NCBI GenBank assembly: GCA_029204225.1
Contig: CM055094.1
Span: 10,525,153-10,589,152 of the forward strand
Length of the DNA: 64,000 nucleotides
Direction of reading: 5' to 3'
Source of the DNA: Diphasiastrum complanatum
Lineage: Eukaryota; Streptophyta; Lycopodiopsida; Lycopodiales; Lycopodiaceae
The notes under the pieces are model-generated. The model did not search any database. It was not told where the DNA came from and saw only the letters and a list, made by a program, of their open reading frames with translations. Position 1 is the stretch's first letter; the number at the start of each line of letters is the position of its first letter. Positions 1-14,100 of this stretch are shown here, one piece after another. The position numbers were made by a program, and so were the translations under genes.

Positions 1-2
1 CT

Positions 3-690
3 AGTATCTGCATTACAGAGCTTCCCTTAGGCACTTATCAGTATATCAGACGATTTCTCTATCGAGCATGTCTGGAGTGGAGTTGGAGTCGCCAGTTAGG
101 GGTTAAGCCTACTTTCTATCGGACCCATTTTCTTGAGCTAGATGCAACAGGGATTCCAGTCCTACCACATTACTTGGATTCAGGATTATCACATTGCCTC
201 ATATTCACACTGGGACAGCTCAGGGTGTCTTCGCACCAGCTAGCTATTGAGATTGGGAGGTTCCACAATATTCCTAGAGAGGAGCGGATTTGCCAGTTAT
301 GCTCTCTAGGTGAGGTGGAGGTTGGGGACCATTTTATCTTTAAATGCCCTGTATACTACGAGATCAGAGGGAGATATCACTGTTTGTTTTGACACATGCC
401 CACCACTTAGACTGTGAGGACCCCCGGTGTGTCACTCTTATGGTACGAGAGATGTTCATACTATGGCGAGATCTATGCGGGACATCTCAGCATTTTACCT
501 CTCAGCCATTGATTACTTCTTTCTTTACTAGGCGGAGACCACAAGACACAGTGCCTGATGATGATGATGATTATGACAATGGCGAGAATGATGGCAGCTT
601 ACATGCTCTCTGTGTAGACTTTCTAAAAGCTAACAATTCCATTCCTACTTTCTTTCGACGTTGCAAAACCCAAATTAGATGAATGTGAAT
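3..690 (+). mobile_element. LINE (non-LTR retrotransposon) 3' fragment, copy 1
   Basis: A frame is open from base 3 to the stop at 390-392. It reads like the extreme C-terminus of a plant LINE ORF2, after the reverse transcriptase, with a zinc-binding region. The string IPREERICQLC, followed by HFIFKCP, gives a C-x2-C / H-x4-C arrangement. After the stop the same protein continues in another frame (EDPRCVTLMVREMF, then FFTRRRPQD and an acidic DDDDD run) to about base 680, so a frameshift sits near base 385. The minus-strand copy at 7.3-7.6 kb reads through this junction without a break, which supports the frameshift. The family is inferred from the zinc-knuckle pattern and the three related copies in this window; no reverse transcriptase core is visible because the fragment starts at the window edge. 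Confidence 0.65.
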
Positions 691-2584
691 TGCATGGATG
701 GGCTCGCAGGGAGTGATACTGGTTTGGAGAATAACGTGTTCATTAAAACCATTTGTTTTCCTTAAAGACAGTCTGCTGCCAAGGACACATCTACATATGC
801 ATACTTGCTTGGCAACATAATTACCTTCTTGGAGTGATGTTGGTGAATTTAGTTCTCACTGGCAAGATGATAGATTCAGCCACATGACAATATTGATACC
901 GCCTTATGACTGGATGTGTGGGATGATCAGTTATAATGCAAGTTAGTCATCATATACACCATCACCTGACTGTTGGAGATATTATATTCACTCCCACATC
1001 AATACCTATGATGACTTAATGAAAGCTGTCAACAATTGTGCCACACTAGCAAACATTAACCTATAACTTTGTCCTTAAAGAGCTGTATCTGTACGCTACC
1101 ACATGGTGGTTTTGTCCAAGATTCCTCCCAAAATTGTGAGGAAGAATGATAGGAGCAAGATCATAACTAAATGGAGCATCAATATCAGGAGCAAAAATAG
1201 AATCTGCATTAGTTGTTGATGATGAAGATACATGAGCTTAAGGTGTGGAACCCAGCCACTGATTAAGTGATGCTAGTTGTTGTATAAAGAGATCTAGCAG
1301 TCCTTTTAACTCTGCCACCTTTGTGGTATGTATCATAGTTGTGGATCTCAAGTCCTAAATGTCAAAACCGCCTCAAGCTTGCGTGAAGGTATTTTGCTCA
1401 CAACGAATGTGCAGTATCTTGATACTGGAGCAAGTGGGGTCAGAACTTACTGTAGGAAAATATCTCTAGGGAATGAATTGCTGCTTTAGAGCTACCAAAT
1501 AGTTGAAAGACAAGGACCTTAAAGAATGGGTTGATGGAAGAAAAATAAGCTAATTGCTACCCGAACTATAGCCAGAAGTTGATTGTTGGAAAACAAAACT
1601 AGCCAGGAGTGAACCATTGAAAACAATCATCTAGGGGGATTGCTGCCCAATGATCAACACAACTGGACAATTTTCACAAAAATCAGCAATGTAGATCCTA
1701 GTGGTCAAATTTTCAGAGACTAAGGCAAGGAAATTTAGCTGTCGGGCACTCAGTTTATGTGGATGAAGATTTTACACCTCGACAATCAGCAGAGGTAGGA
1801 ATTAAATAGCAAAGGTGAAGCTACACTACGACATGGCAAGGCCTTTTGGAAAGAAACTATATTAAAAAAGATGAGGCGGTCTATGGGACCAAAAATGCAT
1901 AAAGCTAGATTTGGTTTTCTCAAATTGTAATGGCTGTCCTTGGAACAAAGATGTTTGTTTAAGTGAAGTGGCAAAAAGCAAAAATATGATACTCTTGGAT
2001 GAGACATGGGAGCATAAAACTTGGAGGATATCAAAGGGTATCATTCCTACTCCTTATTGGAACTTACAATATGTATTTCAAATGCTTTTGGTTGCATGAA
2101 AAGAAAACAGATTCCCTTTGCCAATGAAATATATGAAGGTACTGACACTTCTGAGTTACGAAAGTTAAGTTGGTTTAGAACAAGAAACCCAATAGACATT
2201 ACACCTAGTTGAATGCAAATTATTGACTTGAAAGCTATCTATTGAACATATTTAGATGTTTCAACTTTCAAGGTATTTGACAAAATATAAGTATACAATA
2301 TTTACATGGTCCTCATGACATATCAAAATCCAAACTTATAGATTACAACTTGTATGTGACCTTGATACAAGAGAATAAACTACTATGTCAGAAATTTAAC
2401 TATGCTACATTCGATCTTTTTCAAGAAACTAGCTGATCATCATAGACCTAAATGCTGTTTCACAAAAACAAATATGTCCCACAGGAAGCAGATCCCATGC
2501 ACAATCTCCTAAAACAGTACCTTAGAGATCAAAATAATATACAAGGGAACTAATTTTTGTCCAATATTAGGATACATAACGTTA
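691..2584. other. No gene seen
   Basis: AT-rich sequence with only short chance ORFs. It should lie in the intron or 3' region of the methyltransferase gene, because the last recognisable exon (3124-3292) still lacks the C-terminal end of the protein. I looked here on the minus strand for the next exon, in phase 0, and found none. Confidence 0.5.
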
Positions 2585-2592
2585 CTTGAAAG

Positions 2593-2834
2593 CTAACGTG
2601 GCGGACCCCGGACGTGAACGCGCGTTCGCGTCCGCGTCCGGACACGGACGCGCCAGGGGTGCGTCTGGGTGCCCGGGCGCGTCCGTTTTTTTTTTTTTTT
2701 TGATTTTTTTAGAGTTAAAATTTTTAAAAAAATATGGACGCGTCCAGGGGTTGGACGCGTCCGGGTCCGGACGCCGGACGCGGACGCGGACGCGGACGCG
2801 GATTGCCCGCGTCCGGCCCGGACGCGCATCCCTG
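2593..2834. mobile_element. Non-autonomous hAT-type element packed with GGACGC repeats
   Basis: A 242-bp GC-rich island in AT-rich DNA is flanked by a perfect 8-bp direct repeat CTTGAAAG (2585-2592 and 2835-2842), the target-duplication length of hAT transposons. Both halves consist of degenerate GGACGC/GCGTCC hexamers around a poly-T/poly-A centre. The right end read inward is CAGGGATGCGCGTCC, matching the CAGGG-type hAT terminus; the left end is more diverged (CTAACGTGGCGGACC). It has no coding capacity and lies 3' of methyltransferase exon 10. Confidence 0.75.
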
Positions 2835-3123
2835 CTTGAAAGGAATAAGATGGCTGTCATTCATTCAGAGATGGAACAAAACATATAGCAGACTGATACT
2901 AAAACACACTACGCATATGCATTTCTTTCAGTTTTTCTTTTTATGAGATTTTGATGGAATAAAGCTAGAAGGAGAAATTCAACTTTGATAAGTACATCGC
3001 ATGTTTAAGAGGAAGGAACAACCAAAAAGATACCAAGAACTCAATAAATCTACATTATGGACAATCCAAAGTTTCATTGACTTTAGTAATAGTTTGGTTT
3101 GAAGTCTTCTCTAGAAAACTCAC

Positions 3124-3292
3124 CAGGCAACCTGTTGGTATCCACATGAGTTTAGGGAAGGAAATTAGTTTTGAAAACATTAGCCTTATGCTTGATAAGA
3201 ACCGTGACATGTGGTGATCATCCTCATTTTCAATTATCCTCAGGCAGCTCTTTATCAAAGGATCCTGTAGTGGACTGCGAGTCTCAGATAAC
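3124..3292 (-). CDS. Methyltransferase exon 10
   Basis: 169 bases between ATTCAG and GTGAGT encode LSETRSPLQDPLIKSC onward to KLMWIPTGCL. The PLQDPLI and W-x-PTGCL blocks match the C-terminal half of the family. The exon ends in phase 0. Homologues have roughly 100 or more residues after this point, so exons are missing to the left. Confidence 0.9.
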
Positions 3293-5080
3293 CTGAATCA
3301 TACATAGCTATAATTTTAAAGCTGCTATTGCATATGTGGGCAATGGGCATAGAATGTATCTCAATTGCTGTTATGCAATATACAAGCACGAGCAGGAGAC
3401 AGTATTGGAGCCAAAACATTCTTCATAACAGAAATTCATTCATTCAACCTTATGACGGGTCGAATTTACTATGAGCACTTTGATATCTGTTATTTGCAAA
3501 TGAAAGGCTGCTCAATATTCTTATGGACTTTTAGGAGAATTTTCTTTTGGCTCAGTCACCTTTCGTCCATGTAGTGCAAGCACTTCAAATTCTAATCACA
3601 ACACTAATGCCATTACACTCAGTTCCTTAACATGCTAAAAACTGATGTAGGCTCATACAAAGGCACTTTTTAAGAGCAAGATTTTCTAGATTGATGAGCC
3701 ACCAGTTGTTTCAACATACAAGGATAAATCTCATGTAAACAGAGTAAGTGCAAGAATACTGGATGGTAAAACTCTTCATCAACAAGATGGGATATGATGG
3801 TTTGGTCAAAAGTATTTATTTGCTCAAGAAGGGATGGAGCAGGTTTTTGGCATCGACTAGGAAGTTATACATGTATAAAGAGACTACGGTAGCAGCAACA
3901 AACCATCGTATCCCATTGTCCACAATGTCAATGATATTCATGATCCATTGCAGTTATGAACTGAATCACAGATTTTAGCATTAATGATGAATAAAGATCC
4001 AATATGAAGCAGCAAAGACACAAATAGCATAGATGCATCACAATGATCATGAACATATCCCTACAAGCCATGGATAGCTGAAACCTAATTAGGACTAAGA
4101 AAGTAACTAATATCGTAAGCTACCTAATGAGCAAATGGCAGCCCTATATATACTATCTAGAGGCCCTTAGTGGGACCTATAGTTTGAGGATAGTACAAAG
4201 TAGGATATGAATCTTGCACATCAATTTGCCAAAACGTCTTGCAAGTTGGAATTCTCTGACAAGCTTCAAAATCATGTCCGCTATCCTATGGAGCAATCTA
4301 CATAAACGTTATAAAAACCATAGCTGCATAAAGGAAGAAGATAATTCAAAAGTCATACGTGCCATTGCTTTGTGATATCCAAGTTTCCATCCAGGGCGTT
4401 GTTGTATTTCCTCTATAAACAAGGTCGTGAGGGAGATTATCAAGAACCTGCATGAAGACAAAAAAAATTACAAAACAACTTACAAAATCCTTGCACTTGT
4501 TGCCTCAAAAAGATAGACCTCTATTCTTCTTCATGGAAAACATGAAAATCATGAAGCAGTTCTATTCTGACATGTCTTTTAGCCAACAATTTATAACAGA
4601 CTTCAAACTTTTGCTCTGACTCATGTTATACAAAACAAAGAGATGGGGAGAAAGTGACTGCCTCAAGCATTATGACAAAGCATGGTTTCGCATTTGAAGG
4701 CCCTGCAAAAATACACAAAACAAATCATTATATGGGTATATATAGTATAGTATATACACAAGTTTCAGCTGTCCAACAGCCAATCATACAATGGTTTTGC
4801 ATGTCTGATTTAGGGCAGCGTTTCTCCGAAACATTCTTTTTGTGTGTGTGTGTGTGTGTTGGGGGGGGGGGGGGGGGGGGGGCAATATGGGTATCAAATT
4901 AAAGCATCAATTAAGGGCAGTGTAGGTTGCTGAATGTTTCGGGTACAATGTGGTCCAGTTTAGGTGCATCAATCCCTGTTGGATTCTATCAAGGATAAAA
5001 AATTCAGAATGGCTTGTCGTGTTACAGCAGGGTTCTAGGGAATATCATGGAATGTGTGCATGTGTGTGTGTGTGTGTGTG

Positions 5081-5154
<74 letters not shown>

Positions 5155-8100
5155 CTCCCATAGTATCATGAACATCGCCAATCATCTTATTTTTTTTTTT
5201 TAAACTTGGCCTTGTGATTTTATCAACTAAAGTTTCTTGCTAACAAACATTCACTTTTGATATCTTTTCTATCAGTCCATTTAGAGTTACTATTGGGCCT
5301 ATGATGCCAACTGGCTTAAACTTCCAGAGTACTTTCAATCCTGCTAGTTACCATTCTCAGGTTCAGCTACAACACAATTGACCTCGACATCAAGTGCAAG
5401 ATTTAGCTCATTAGAAGCTATACCTCATGACAAGACCATAAGGGAGAAGCCCATTGATGTGATTGCTCATCAACCTTTGCTGCAGGATCATTATCAAACA
5501 CTTGATGTGGCTATTCAATCACAAGCAGCCATGACTCAATCAAATGTTGACAACAATCATTATGTTAAATAGGTATGAGTTAAGGATGTCTAGTAAGGGT
5601 TTATTGGCTTGCTTCTTCAGTTGTTTTGGCAGGGCCTTATTTAGCTACATATGGACCGTTAAAAATATGTTAATCGTTTATATCCCATATAACCCATTTG
5701 TCACATCATCGAGGATCCAACCGCATTTCTACAAAGGAGACCTTAAGATACGAGTGCCCCAATCCTCATGGGAGGCTGGAAACTTTAATTGGAAACTATG
5801 AATACCATTGATGGGTCCTTGTTTGGTAGCTTTTACTGATAGAGATATGAGTTTCTTTGAGGGAGATCTAAGAAAGGCACAATTTAGTATAACCTGCAAA
5901 GCAATGTAGTATCATAAATATCTGTTTTTTTTTTACCCTAGCGATTCTAGATCCAAAAACATGTTTCTAGAAACGTTTTTTTGCGTTTCTGGGCAACTAT
6001 GATCCAACCTATCAATACTTAATTATTCGATACTCACCACAACTACTTGATGACCAGGTTACACAAATTGACAAGAGTTTGAATGTAGACAAGAAAAGTG
6101 ATTAGCTACCTGAAGAGGTTTGAAACCTGTCTAAGCTAGTTGATTTAAAGCTTCGGGTACATTTACAAATAGCCGAACATTTGTAAATGTGCACATGAAA
6201 AAAAATTGTCTATATTTACACAAGTCTATATTGATAGTCCAAATTCACCTCAAAAAATTTCAGTAGCCAGTAAATGATAGCCCCAATTTAGCTCATGAAT
6301 TTACACAAGCTTGGGAATTTAGCCAAGCTTTAGGGATTATGAAGGAGCCATCTCTTTGACCAGTACTTAAAAAAGTGAAGTTATCTTCGAATTTAGCTCC
6401 TTCATGTACGATTGCTTGCATAATTAATCTTCTTGTAGCACTTTGTAGAATAAGAATCCATATTGGAGCTTTAGTGATGATATAAGGAATTGGCCTCTAT
6501 CTTGTACCTCAACTTGCATGTCATGCTCATTGTAGGAGCTATGAATACAAACACTAGTTTTTGTAGGTCCTCCTACAAAGGAACACTGTTGAGCATCTTT
6601 TGCAAAGACACACAAAGATTAGAATCATAAGCTGCAAAATGACTAGTAGGGATTCTATTTGTACTGAGGTGCCACACATGTCACTGAAGTTTTCCTCGAT
6701 GAAGTTAGCAGAACATATTGAACCACCCTCCAACAGTAGTCCCACTACATCTTTCTTCGGTAACAGCAGGATTTGATGACAACATTCTTTTACATTCGTA
6801 GTGAGATACTCTTTCAAAAATAATTTCATGCTACAACTTTTAGTTCAACGTTTATACTTTTGTGGCATAAATATATTCAATATATGTACTTTTTGTACCT
6901 GGTTATGCAATTTTGACATGATGCTATGCATCACCTTCATCATATGCGTTCTTAAAAGTAGGGGAGAGTTAGGAATATTTTAACATTACCAGGTCTATTA
7001 CTGATCTCTTTGTTGGTTGTTCGTTAATGGCCCCATGAATTTAGTATTGGGGGTTGAGTTTGGATAAGGTTGGGGATCGTAGCCCTAACTTAACAGTAGT
7101 ATCTTGGAAGGTCCCCTCAAGAGCCTCTAAACTCATGGTATGACTTGTGGCTCTATGAACATCATGAATCTAGGTAGTATGCCATCTTTGGTCTTTGTTA
7201 GAAAATGTCACTGTCATCAAGATTCAACACTGTCATCTGAGGCTGGACCAATCTGTGATCTCCAGCAAGAGGACGTGATCTGGAGTTGTGTACGTCAGAG
7301 TGACTTGGCTGAACTAGTTGACATAGATCCTATCGTAGTACAAACATCTCCCTAACCATGAGTTCAACACAACGTGGATCCTCATATGCTATAATGGACC
7401 TTAGTGTGACAAGTGCATCTCGGAAGAGGCAGTGATACCTCCCTATGATCCGAGATCTCATAGTAGACTGGGCATTTGAATCACAAGTCTCAATCTCAAG
7501 TTGATGTGATGTAACCCAAATCTTGCCCAATATGAATCTCATACCATGTGATAATCCTGAGTTCAAATAACATGGTAGAACTAGGAACCCCACTATGTCC
7601 AATTCCAAAAAATGAGTCTAATAGTAGTCATGTTTGACCCCTAATTGGCCCTGCCATGCTCAACTAAGATATGCTTTATCAAGAAACGTTTGATAAAGAG
7701 GTGGCCAATGGAAGGTCCATGATAGAAATGCCAAGCTTGTAAAGAAAATGGGAGGCCTGAGAAGACCATGATAGCTGATAACCTTGATTATTAACGTGCT
7801 AAAATGAGGTGAGTGTTGCATGCGCGTATCTCTGCTCACTCATGGGGAACAATCTAAATCGTTGTATATATGTGATAAGCCGAAAGACAACGTCAAGCTA
7901 TAGAAAGAAAGAAAGAAAGCTTTGTTAATGTCTTTTACATGCCAAACCGCATATTAGACTAGTAAAGTGCATATCAAGTGTGTGGTATCAGTGGGAGCAT
8001 TTGAAAACGTCTCCAAAATCGTAGCAAAAGAAAACAACATACCTAAATACTATGACCTGAAATGAGTGAGATAGGTATGAGTATAATGCTGCTAGAGATA

Positions 8101-11100
8101 CAAAGTAGCAACAACAATATCAGTATCATTAGGATCTGTTGCTGAGGAAGAAGGATGATCTGATGCGAGCTATGGCATGAGGCAACTTTGGTGGTCATTG
8201 ATATCGTCTAGGAGGATGAGAAGCATGTCTCCTCATGATAGGACATATAGCTCAAGCTGCGGCATGACTATGAACGGTACATTGTCTTTGATCTCTGTGG
8301 ATGTGTGTGACTCATCGTCCATCTCATCATCAAACTGTGGGTCCCAACGAGGTTTTCTCCTAGAGAAGAAAGAGGTAATACGTGTTACGTCCACGTCCTG
8401 CATATAGGATTTGGCATAATCCTAGACTTGGATACACAGTACTCTAGTGCTTGAGATTATTGGTTACGGTCACGTCATTTCGGACGAGGCCAGTAAGGTA
8501 ATTAATAACCTTGTGAGGCCCACCCCACAGTGCATGCAGTCATGCAAGGATGGAGTAGGGCGAGTTTCCGAGAGCTATATAGGCTCAAGTCCCCACAGTG
8601 CATGCAGTCATGCAAGGAATGCGAAATTTCATTGCTATTGATACTCTACGAAATTTCATTGCTATTGATACTCTACACATGCATTGACTGTCCTAAACCA
8701 TGTACTAACTCCAATTAGTGTGTCTAGGCCCTCACAGGGTTATTAATTACCTTACTTATAATGTTTTCCGGTATATAATGTCCTAGAATCTTTTGGAATT
8801 CTAAAATATACCCAGTCATCAACTTTAAAATCTCTAGAAGATCTCTTAAAATCAGCATAGTGCTTAGCTCTATCATGAGCACTCCGGATACTATCCTTAG
8901 CCACTTGCAACATTTCTTGCATATCATGCAGGAACCTTTTGGATCTTAATAGATTTCGTCTCCACATTAACAGGAGATCTAGGTTGAAAACCATACTTAA
9001 GCATGAAATAACTTTAACCTGTAGCAGAATGCTTTCTACTATTGGATGCAAACTCAATCAAAGGAAGGTAACCTTCCCAATGAGATTGCGTGTGAGAAAC
9101 ATATGTCATCTACATATCTTCCATAGTTTGATTAGTCCTTTCCGTCTGGCCATCTGATTCAAGATGATCAAAAGAACTAAAACTAAAGGAAGTTTCCAAT
9201 TTATGGAATACTGCTGACTAGAAGTGACCTGTGAATTTATGATCCCTATCACTAACAATGTCACTCGGCAGTCCATACAACCGAAATAATCTTTCAACAA
9301 GATCTGGGCTAAATCAGAAGCCTTAATAATTGACTTAACTGGTATGAACCATTTCCTCTCATCAAAAGATATAGATCCGTGGAAATTTGGGTGAATGACA
9401 ACTCGTTCATTTCACCAATCCGACTAAGAGCATCCGCAACTTGATTCGAGCTGCCTCTTATGTAATGGATTTCATGATGAATTCTTTCATCAATTCAGCC
9501 CAATCGGGCCTTCCTCCTCGAAGATCATGTTGATTGCAAAAATACTTAAGAGGCTGGTGATCCGTATACACTATAAACTCACTATCAAAGAAGTAATGTC
9601 TCTTGGTTTTAAGTGCATGGATAACTGCAAATAATTATTTTTCCTACGTAGTGTAACGCAAGTGAGGACTTGCGAATTTATTGCTTTCAAACGCTAGTGG
9701 CCTATCATTCTATAATAGAATCGCTCCAATTGCAGTATCACTTGCATTAGTTCTCATGACATAAGGTGAATCTGGATCTGCAATCTGTAACATAGGAGCT
9801 GAAACAATCAGAGTTTTAAGTTTCTCAAAACACTGATTCAATTCCTCGTTCCAAACAACAGGCGGACTAGGTTGATTCCTCCTTTTCTTTTTATTAACAA
9901 TTTCTTTTGTCAGATTATTGAGCGGTGTTGCTACTTTAGCATAATCCTCATTGAATCCTCAAAAGAAAACCGTAAATCCCAAAAATGATTTAACTTGCCT
10001 GACAGTTTTCGGAATCAGCCAATCAACCACTATCTTGATTTTATCCTTGTCAATCTTGATCCCATAAGCAGTGATTGTATGACCGAGATAAACCAATTCA
10101 TGCTTAAAGAATTCACACTTGGATTCCTTAGCGTAGAGTAACTCCTGCCGGAGTTTTATCAAAACAATTCTCCAGTGTTCTATGTGTTCCTTAAAGGTCT
10201 TATTGTAGATGAGAATATCCTGTAGGAATACTACCACAAACTTTTCCAAATATGGACGAAACAAATCGTTCATCATTTGCTGGAATGTTGTTGGAGCATT
10301 CGTTAACCCAAAAGGCAACACTAAGAACTCATGATGGCCAAATCTAGTACGAAATATAGTCTTTTTTGGACATCTTCTGATTTAATTCTTATCTGATGGT
10401 ACCCTGTCCTGAGATCTATCCTAGTGAAGTATTTTGCTCTACCTAGGCTATCCACAAGGACATCCATCCTGGATAACGGATATTTATTCTTAATAGTCAC
10501 TTTATTCTACCCCTTGTAATCCACGTGCACATCCATCTTTCTTCTCTTTCAGAAGAACAGGAGCACCCCATGGTGATTTACTGGGTTGGATATGACCCCT
10601 CCTCAGTTTTCTATTTAATTTGAAATCTCTATCTCTTCTTTCTGAGAGAAGCTATAAGGCTGTCTAGAGACAAGCTTGCTTCCTGGAATTAACTCTATCC
10701 TGTGGTCTACTGACCTAGATGGTGGTAAACCATGACGTAACTCTGATGGAAAAATATCTTTAAATTCAGTTATGATCTGATTTTTCATTGCTTGTTCGTG
10801 ATCTAAACTTATTGAGCTAAGAAACGCAGAGAATTCACAACTATTTAGATACACTTCAAGAACATCCATAATAGGAATAGCAAATACTGAAAAAACTTCA
10901 TACTGTGAATAATCAAATGCTTCACTTTAGAAATTCCATCCGAAGGATGTACAAAATGTTGCCAAATAAAGTAACTACCTTATCGCCCTCTTTGAAAGTG
11001 AGAACATGTTTCTCAAAATCAACAGCCAGAGAAGGTGATTTACTAAATAACCATTCCTAACCAAAAATTAAATCAGTGCGGGCCAGGTCTAAAACATGAA

Positions 11101-14100
11101 AACTAACTAGTTCTCTATGTCCTTGTATCAAAACTGGGAGATTCAGCAGTTTCACGTTCCAAGTCTTCAACTCTGCTCCTGAAGCTAGATAAACTCTGTA
11201 TCTATGATTGCTGGCTTCAATTGACTAGCTGAGTTTCTGACAAGACAAGAATTAATGAAGTTATGAGTAGAACCAGTGTCTAATAAAATACTATCTTCTT
11301 GATCTTTAATTGTGCCTGTTAAATGAAACAGCTCATTAGGCAACAAAGAAGCAGTACTAAAAGACCATTCACACTCACAATCAAACAGGTTAATTTCCAA
11401 AATATTACCTTTACCCCCAAGGATTTCAATCATCTGTGCCGCAGGTTTCTTTTCTTCGGACAAAACTTCATCATATGTCCAAGCTTGTTGCAAATGAAAC
11501 ACGGATTTGCTTTCTTAGCCTTCATCCGAGACAGATTTTTTCAACTTTTTCTTCTTCGGTCTCTGGGGTTCCGATGCCAATTGATCCAATTCATCAAATA
11601 TTTAGGAGCTCGGTCTGGACCTCGCTTCTTCCCCTTCTTGGTTTTTAAAGTGGCTAGAATCTGTTGAAATTGCTTCCTGGATGCCACCACCGTGGAGTCA
11701 TATGCTTTTGCTATTTGAAAAGCATCCTCGAGAGCACATTTCTTCTGCATTCGTTCTGATAGTTGGCCGGCAAACCTAGGATAAATTGCCATAATGCCAA
11801 TTTAGGATCGAGTGATGGAACTCTATTCCAGAGATCCATAAATTCCTGGATATAAAAGTCCAAGCCCTTACTACCCATCTTGTAGTTCAAAAACTTCTGG
11901 TAATAGTCGAGTCATCTGCTATCACGAAAGCTTTTTTAAAGACCTCCGCAAAAGCTTCCTAGCTCGTGGGCTACACTGTCAAATCTCGCCACCGCGACAA
12001 CATCTTGCTGCGTAAGAATAACACGACACTTTTGATCTTAATTGACCAACTGAAATTGACTCCAATATGGTCAATTCATTAATCTTAGTTCATTTCGTAG
12101 ACAATTCAAAAAAACTGAAAATTTCGAATTTTCGGAATTTAATTTTTTTTAAAAAGTTTATGTAACTTACAAATTCAACAAAAAACATAGTCAGTATATA
12201 GGCAATCGAAATTGAAAAATCGACATTCAGTTCAGCCTGGCATGCAAAACCCACGACATTAATTGCTATTTGTCCATTACGGAATTTTTACGTAAAATTT
12301 AGTTTTATGGAAATTATCAGCCAAAATCACTGATTTGTGACCCAACCATCAGAGTACATGCGTATGACCACTCAAAACGACTATAAATCTATCATGCATG
12401 TCAGAAACCTCATCAGATTCAACATGCAGCAAATTCATACAAGCACAGTACATCAAATTAGGAAAAAGCAGGCATGCAATCAAAAGATTAACGAATTTTG
12501 ACAATTTAACTCACAAAACTGCCAAAATTTCAAATGGCCGTATCTTGAGCTATGGTGCACCAAATTAGGCGCTATAAAGCACAGTATGGAGGGAGACCAA
12601 GTGATCAAGATGACTGACACCTCAGCCTGCCACCTCAGCTTCACACGTGTGAGAACAGAGCATCCAAAATTCTGTAGTAGGGCTCACTTTTTCCAGGCCC
12701 ATGCATGCAAAAATGTGCAAACACCTCCCCAAGCCCAAAAGTGACATTACCAACAGTCTTAAATAGTCTATTAGACTTCTGTGAAGCCTTCATTTTGGTC
12801 CTAAGAAGCAATATGGGCTGAGAATGAAAAATTCTTGATTTGTAGAAGGGCGCTTTGCTACAAACTTGATGGATTCGGAGCATAAGCCTTTGGCTGGACA
12901 GGTCAAGAGGAGTACAAAACAGGCTGTGACAATTTCCAGCATGATCCCCTTGTGGATTGATAGCAATCCATCCCCCAAAAATCACCAAAAGAAGGCTATT
13001 TTTTGGCCTTCTACATCACCAATTCACCGAAATCTTGGCTCTAACTTCAGGGACAGCTTCAAAAAACTTTGATTAAACTTTTGGCAAGCTCTACAAGGCG
13101 TTTTACAGCAGCATACTATTCAACTTTATGAAGAAACTTGCAAAAATGATGATTTTTGAGAATTTTCTGATTTTTTCTTCCACATAAAGTTGATATTAAT
13201 GACATGCAATCCTTTCTCACACACATGCGACTCAATTTACAAGATTATAGCAATCAACATGATCTGATCTTGCTAGATTATAGCTCTTACTATCAATTTC
13301 TAGTTAACAATCATGAAAAACAAGCAATTTTTGACCAAAAACATAGCCTAGGACCATAAATCATGAAAAGAACTGGCATGCATCACTAATTCCATCATTT
13401 ATGATCCCTACAATGAAAGTACACTTGCTGGAAATTTCAGATCTACCAAAAATTTGAACTACATAAGAAAACTCCAAAAAGCATCACAAATTGGCTTTCA
13501 TGGACTCTTCCATGAATCCCTAGAGAAACTCGAGAGAGACGGATCTTAACGACATGCAAATGGAAACTGGGAGAATTCATGCACTTGGAACCTTGTTCTC
13601 CGCCTGGATGAGGATACCAATGGTCGACACCAAAAATTCGATGAAAAGTTTCAGTTCTCCAATCTTCGTAAGCCTTGCTCTGATACCAATGTAAGGGAAA
13701 GCTCCTCAAGATTCTGCTTGAAGTTGAACACATTGTGGAGCAAACCACCCAACCAAGTAGAAGCAACCGATCAATCTCTAGTAACTTCACCACCGAGCCA
13801 AGGAATAGGAAGCAAGAGTAGAGTGAGAGGACCTGGCAATGAATCACCAATAAAATGATGGAGTAGGGCGAGTTTCCAAGAACTATATTGGCTCAAGTCC
13901 CCACTGTGCATGATGTAGTCATGCAAGGCATAAACTCCCCAAATGAGAAATTCCATTGCTATTGATACTCTACACGTGCATTGACTGTCCTAAACCATGT
14001 ACTAACTCTTGCTCGGGGGTGAAGCTACTGGAGATTGATGGATTGCTTCTACTTGGTTGGGTGGTTTGCTCCATAGCGTGTTATCTTGTGTTTCGACTTC

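Noticed and set aside
2582-2888. Several overlapping ORFs on both strands over the GC island
   Set aside because: They are translations of a GGACGC hexamer repeat (Arg/Gly/Asp-rich). The transposon ends and 8-bp duplication explain the sequence.
5920-5985. GTTTC/GAAAC patch beside a T-run as another word-built transposon
   Set aside because: Too short, and no flanking duplication or inverted ends could be found.
6424-6829. Minus-strand ORFs as a candidate methyltransferase exon (VE before GTACAA)
   Set aside because: The sequence before the donor (YNEHDMQ) does not match the family, while 4662-4702 matches perfectly in sequence and phase.
13443-13850. 135-codon minus-strand ORF
   Set aside because: It spans the gypsy primer site and LTR and contains no protein motif.
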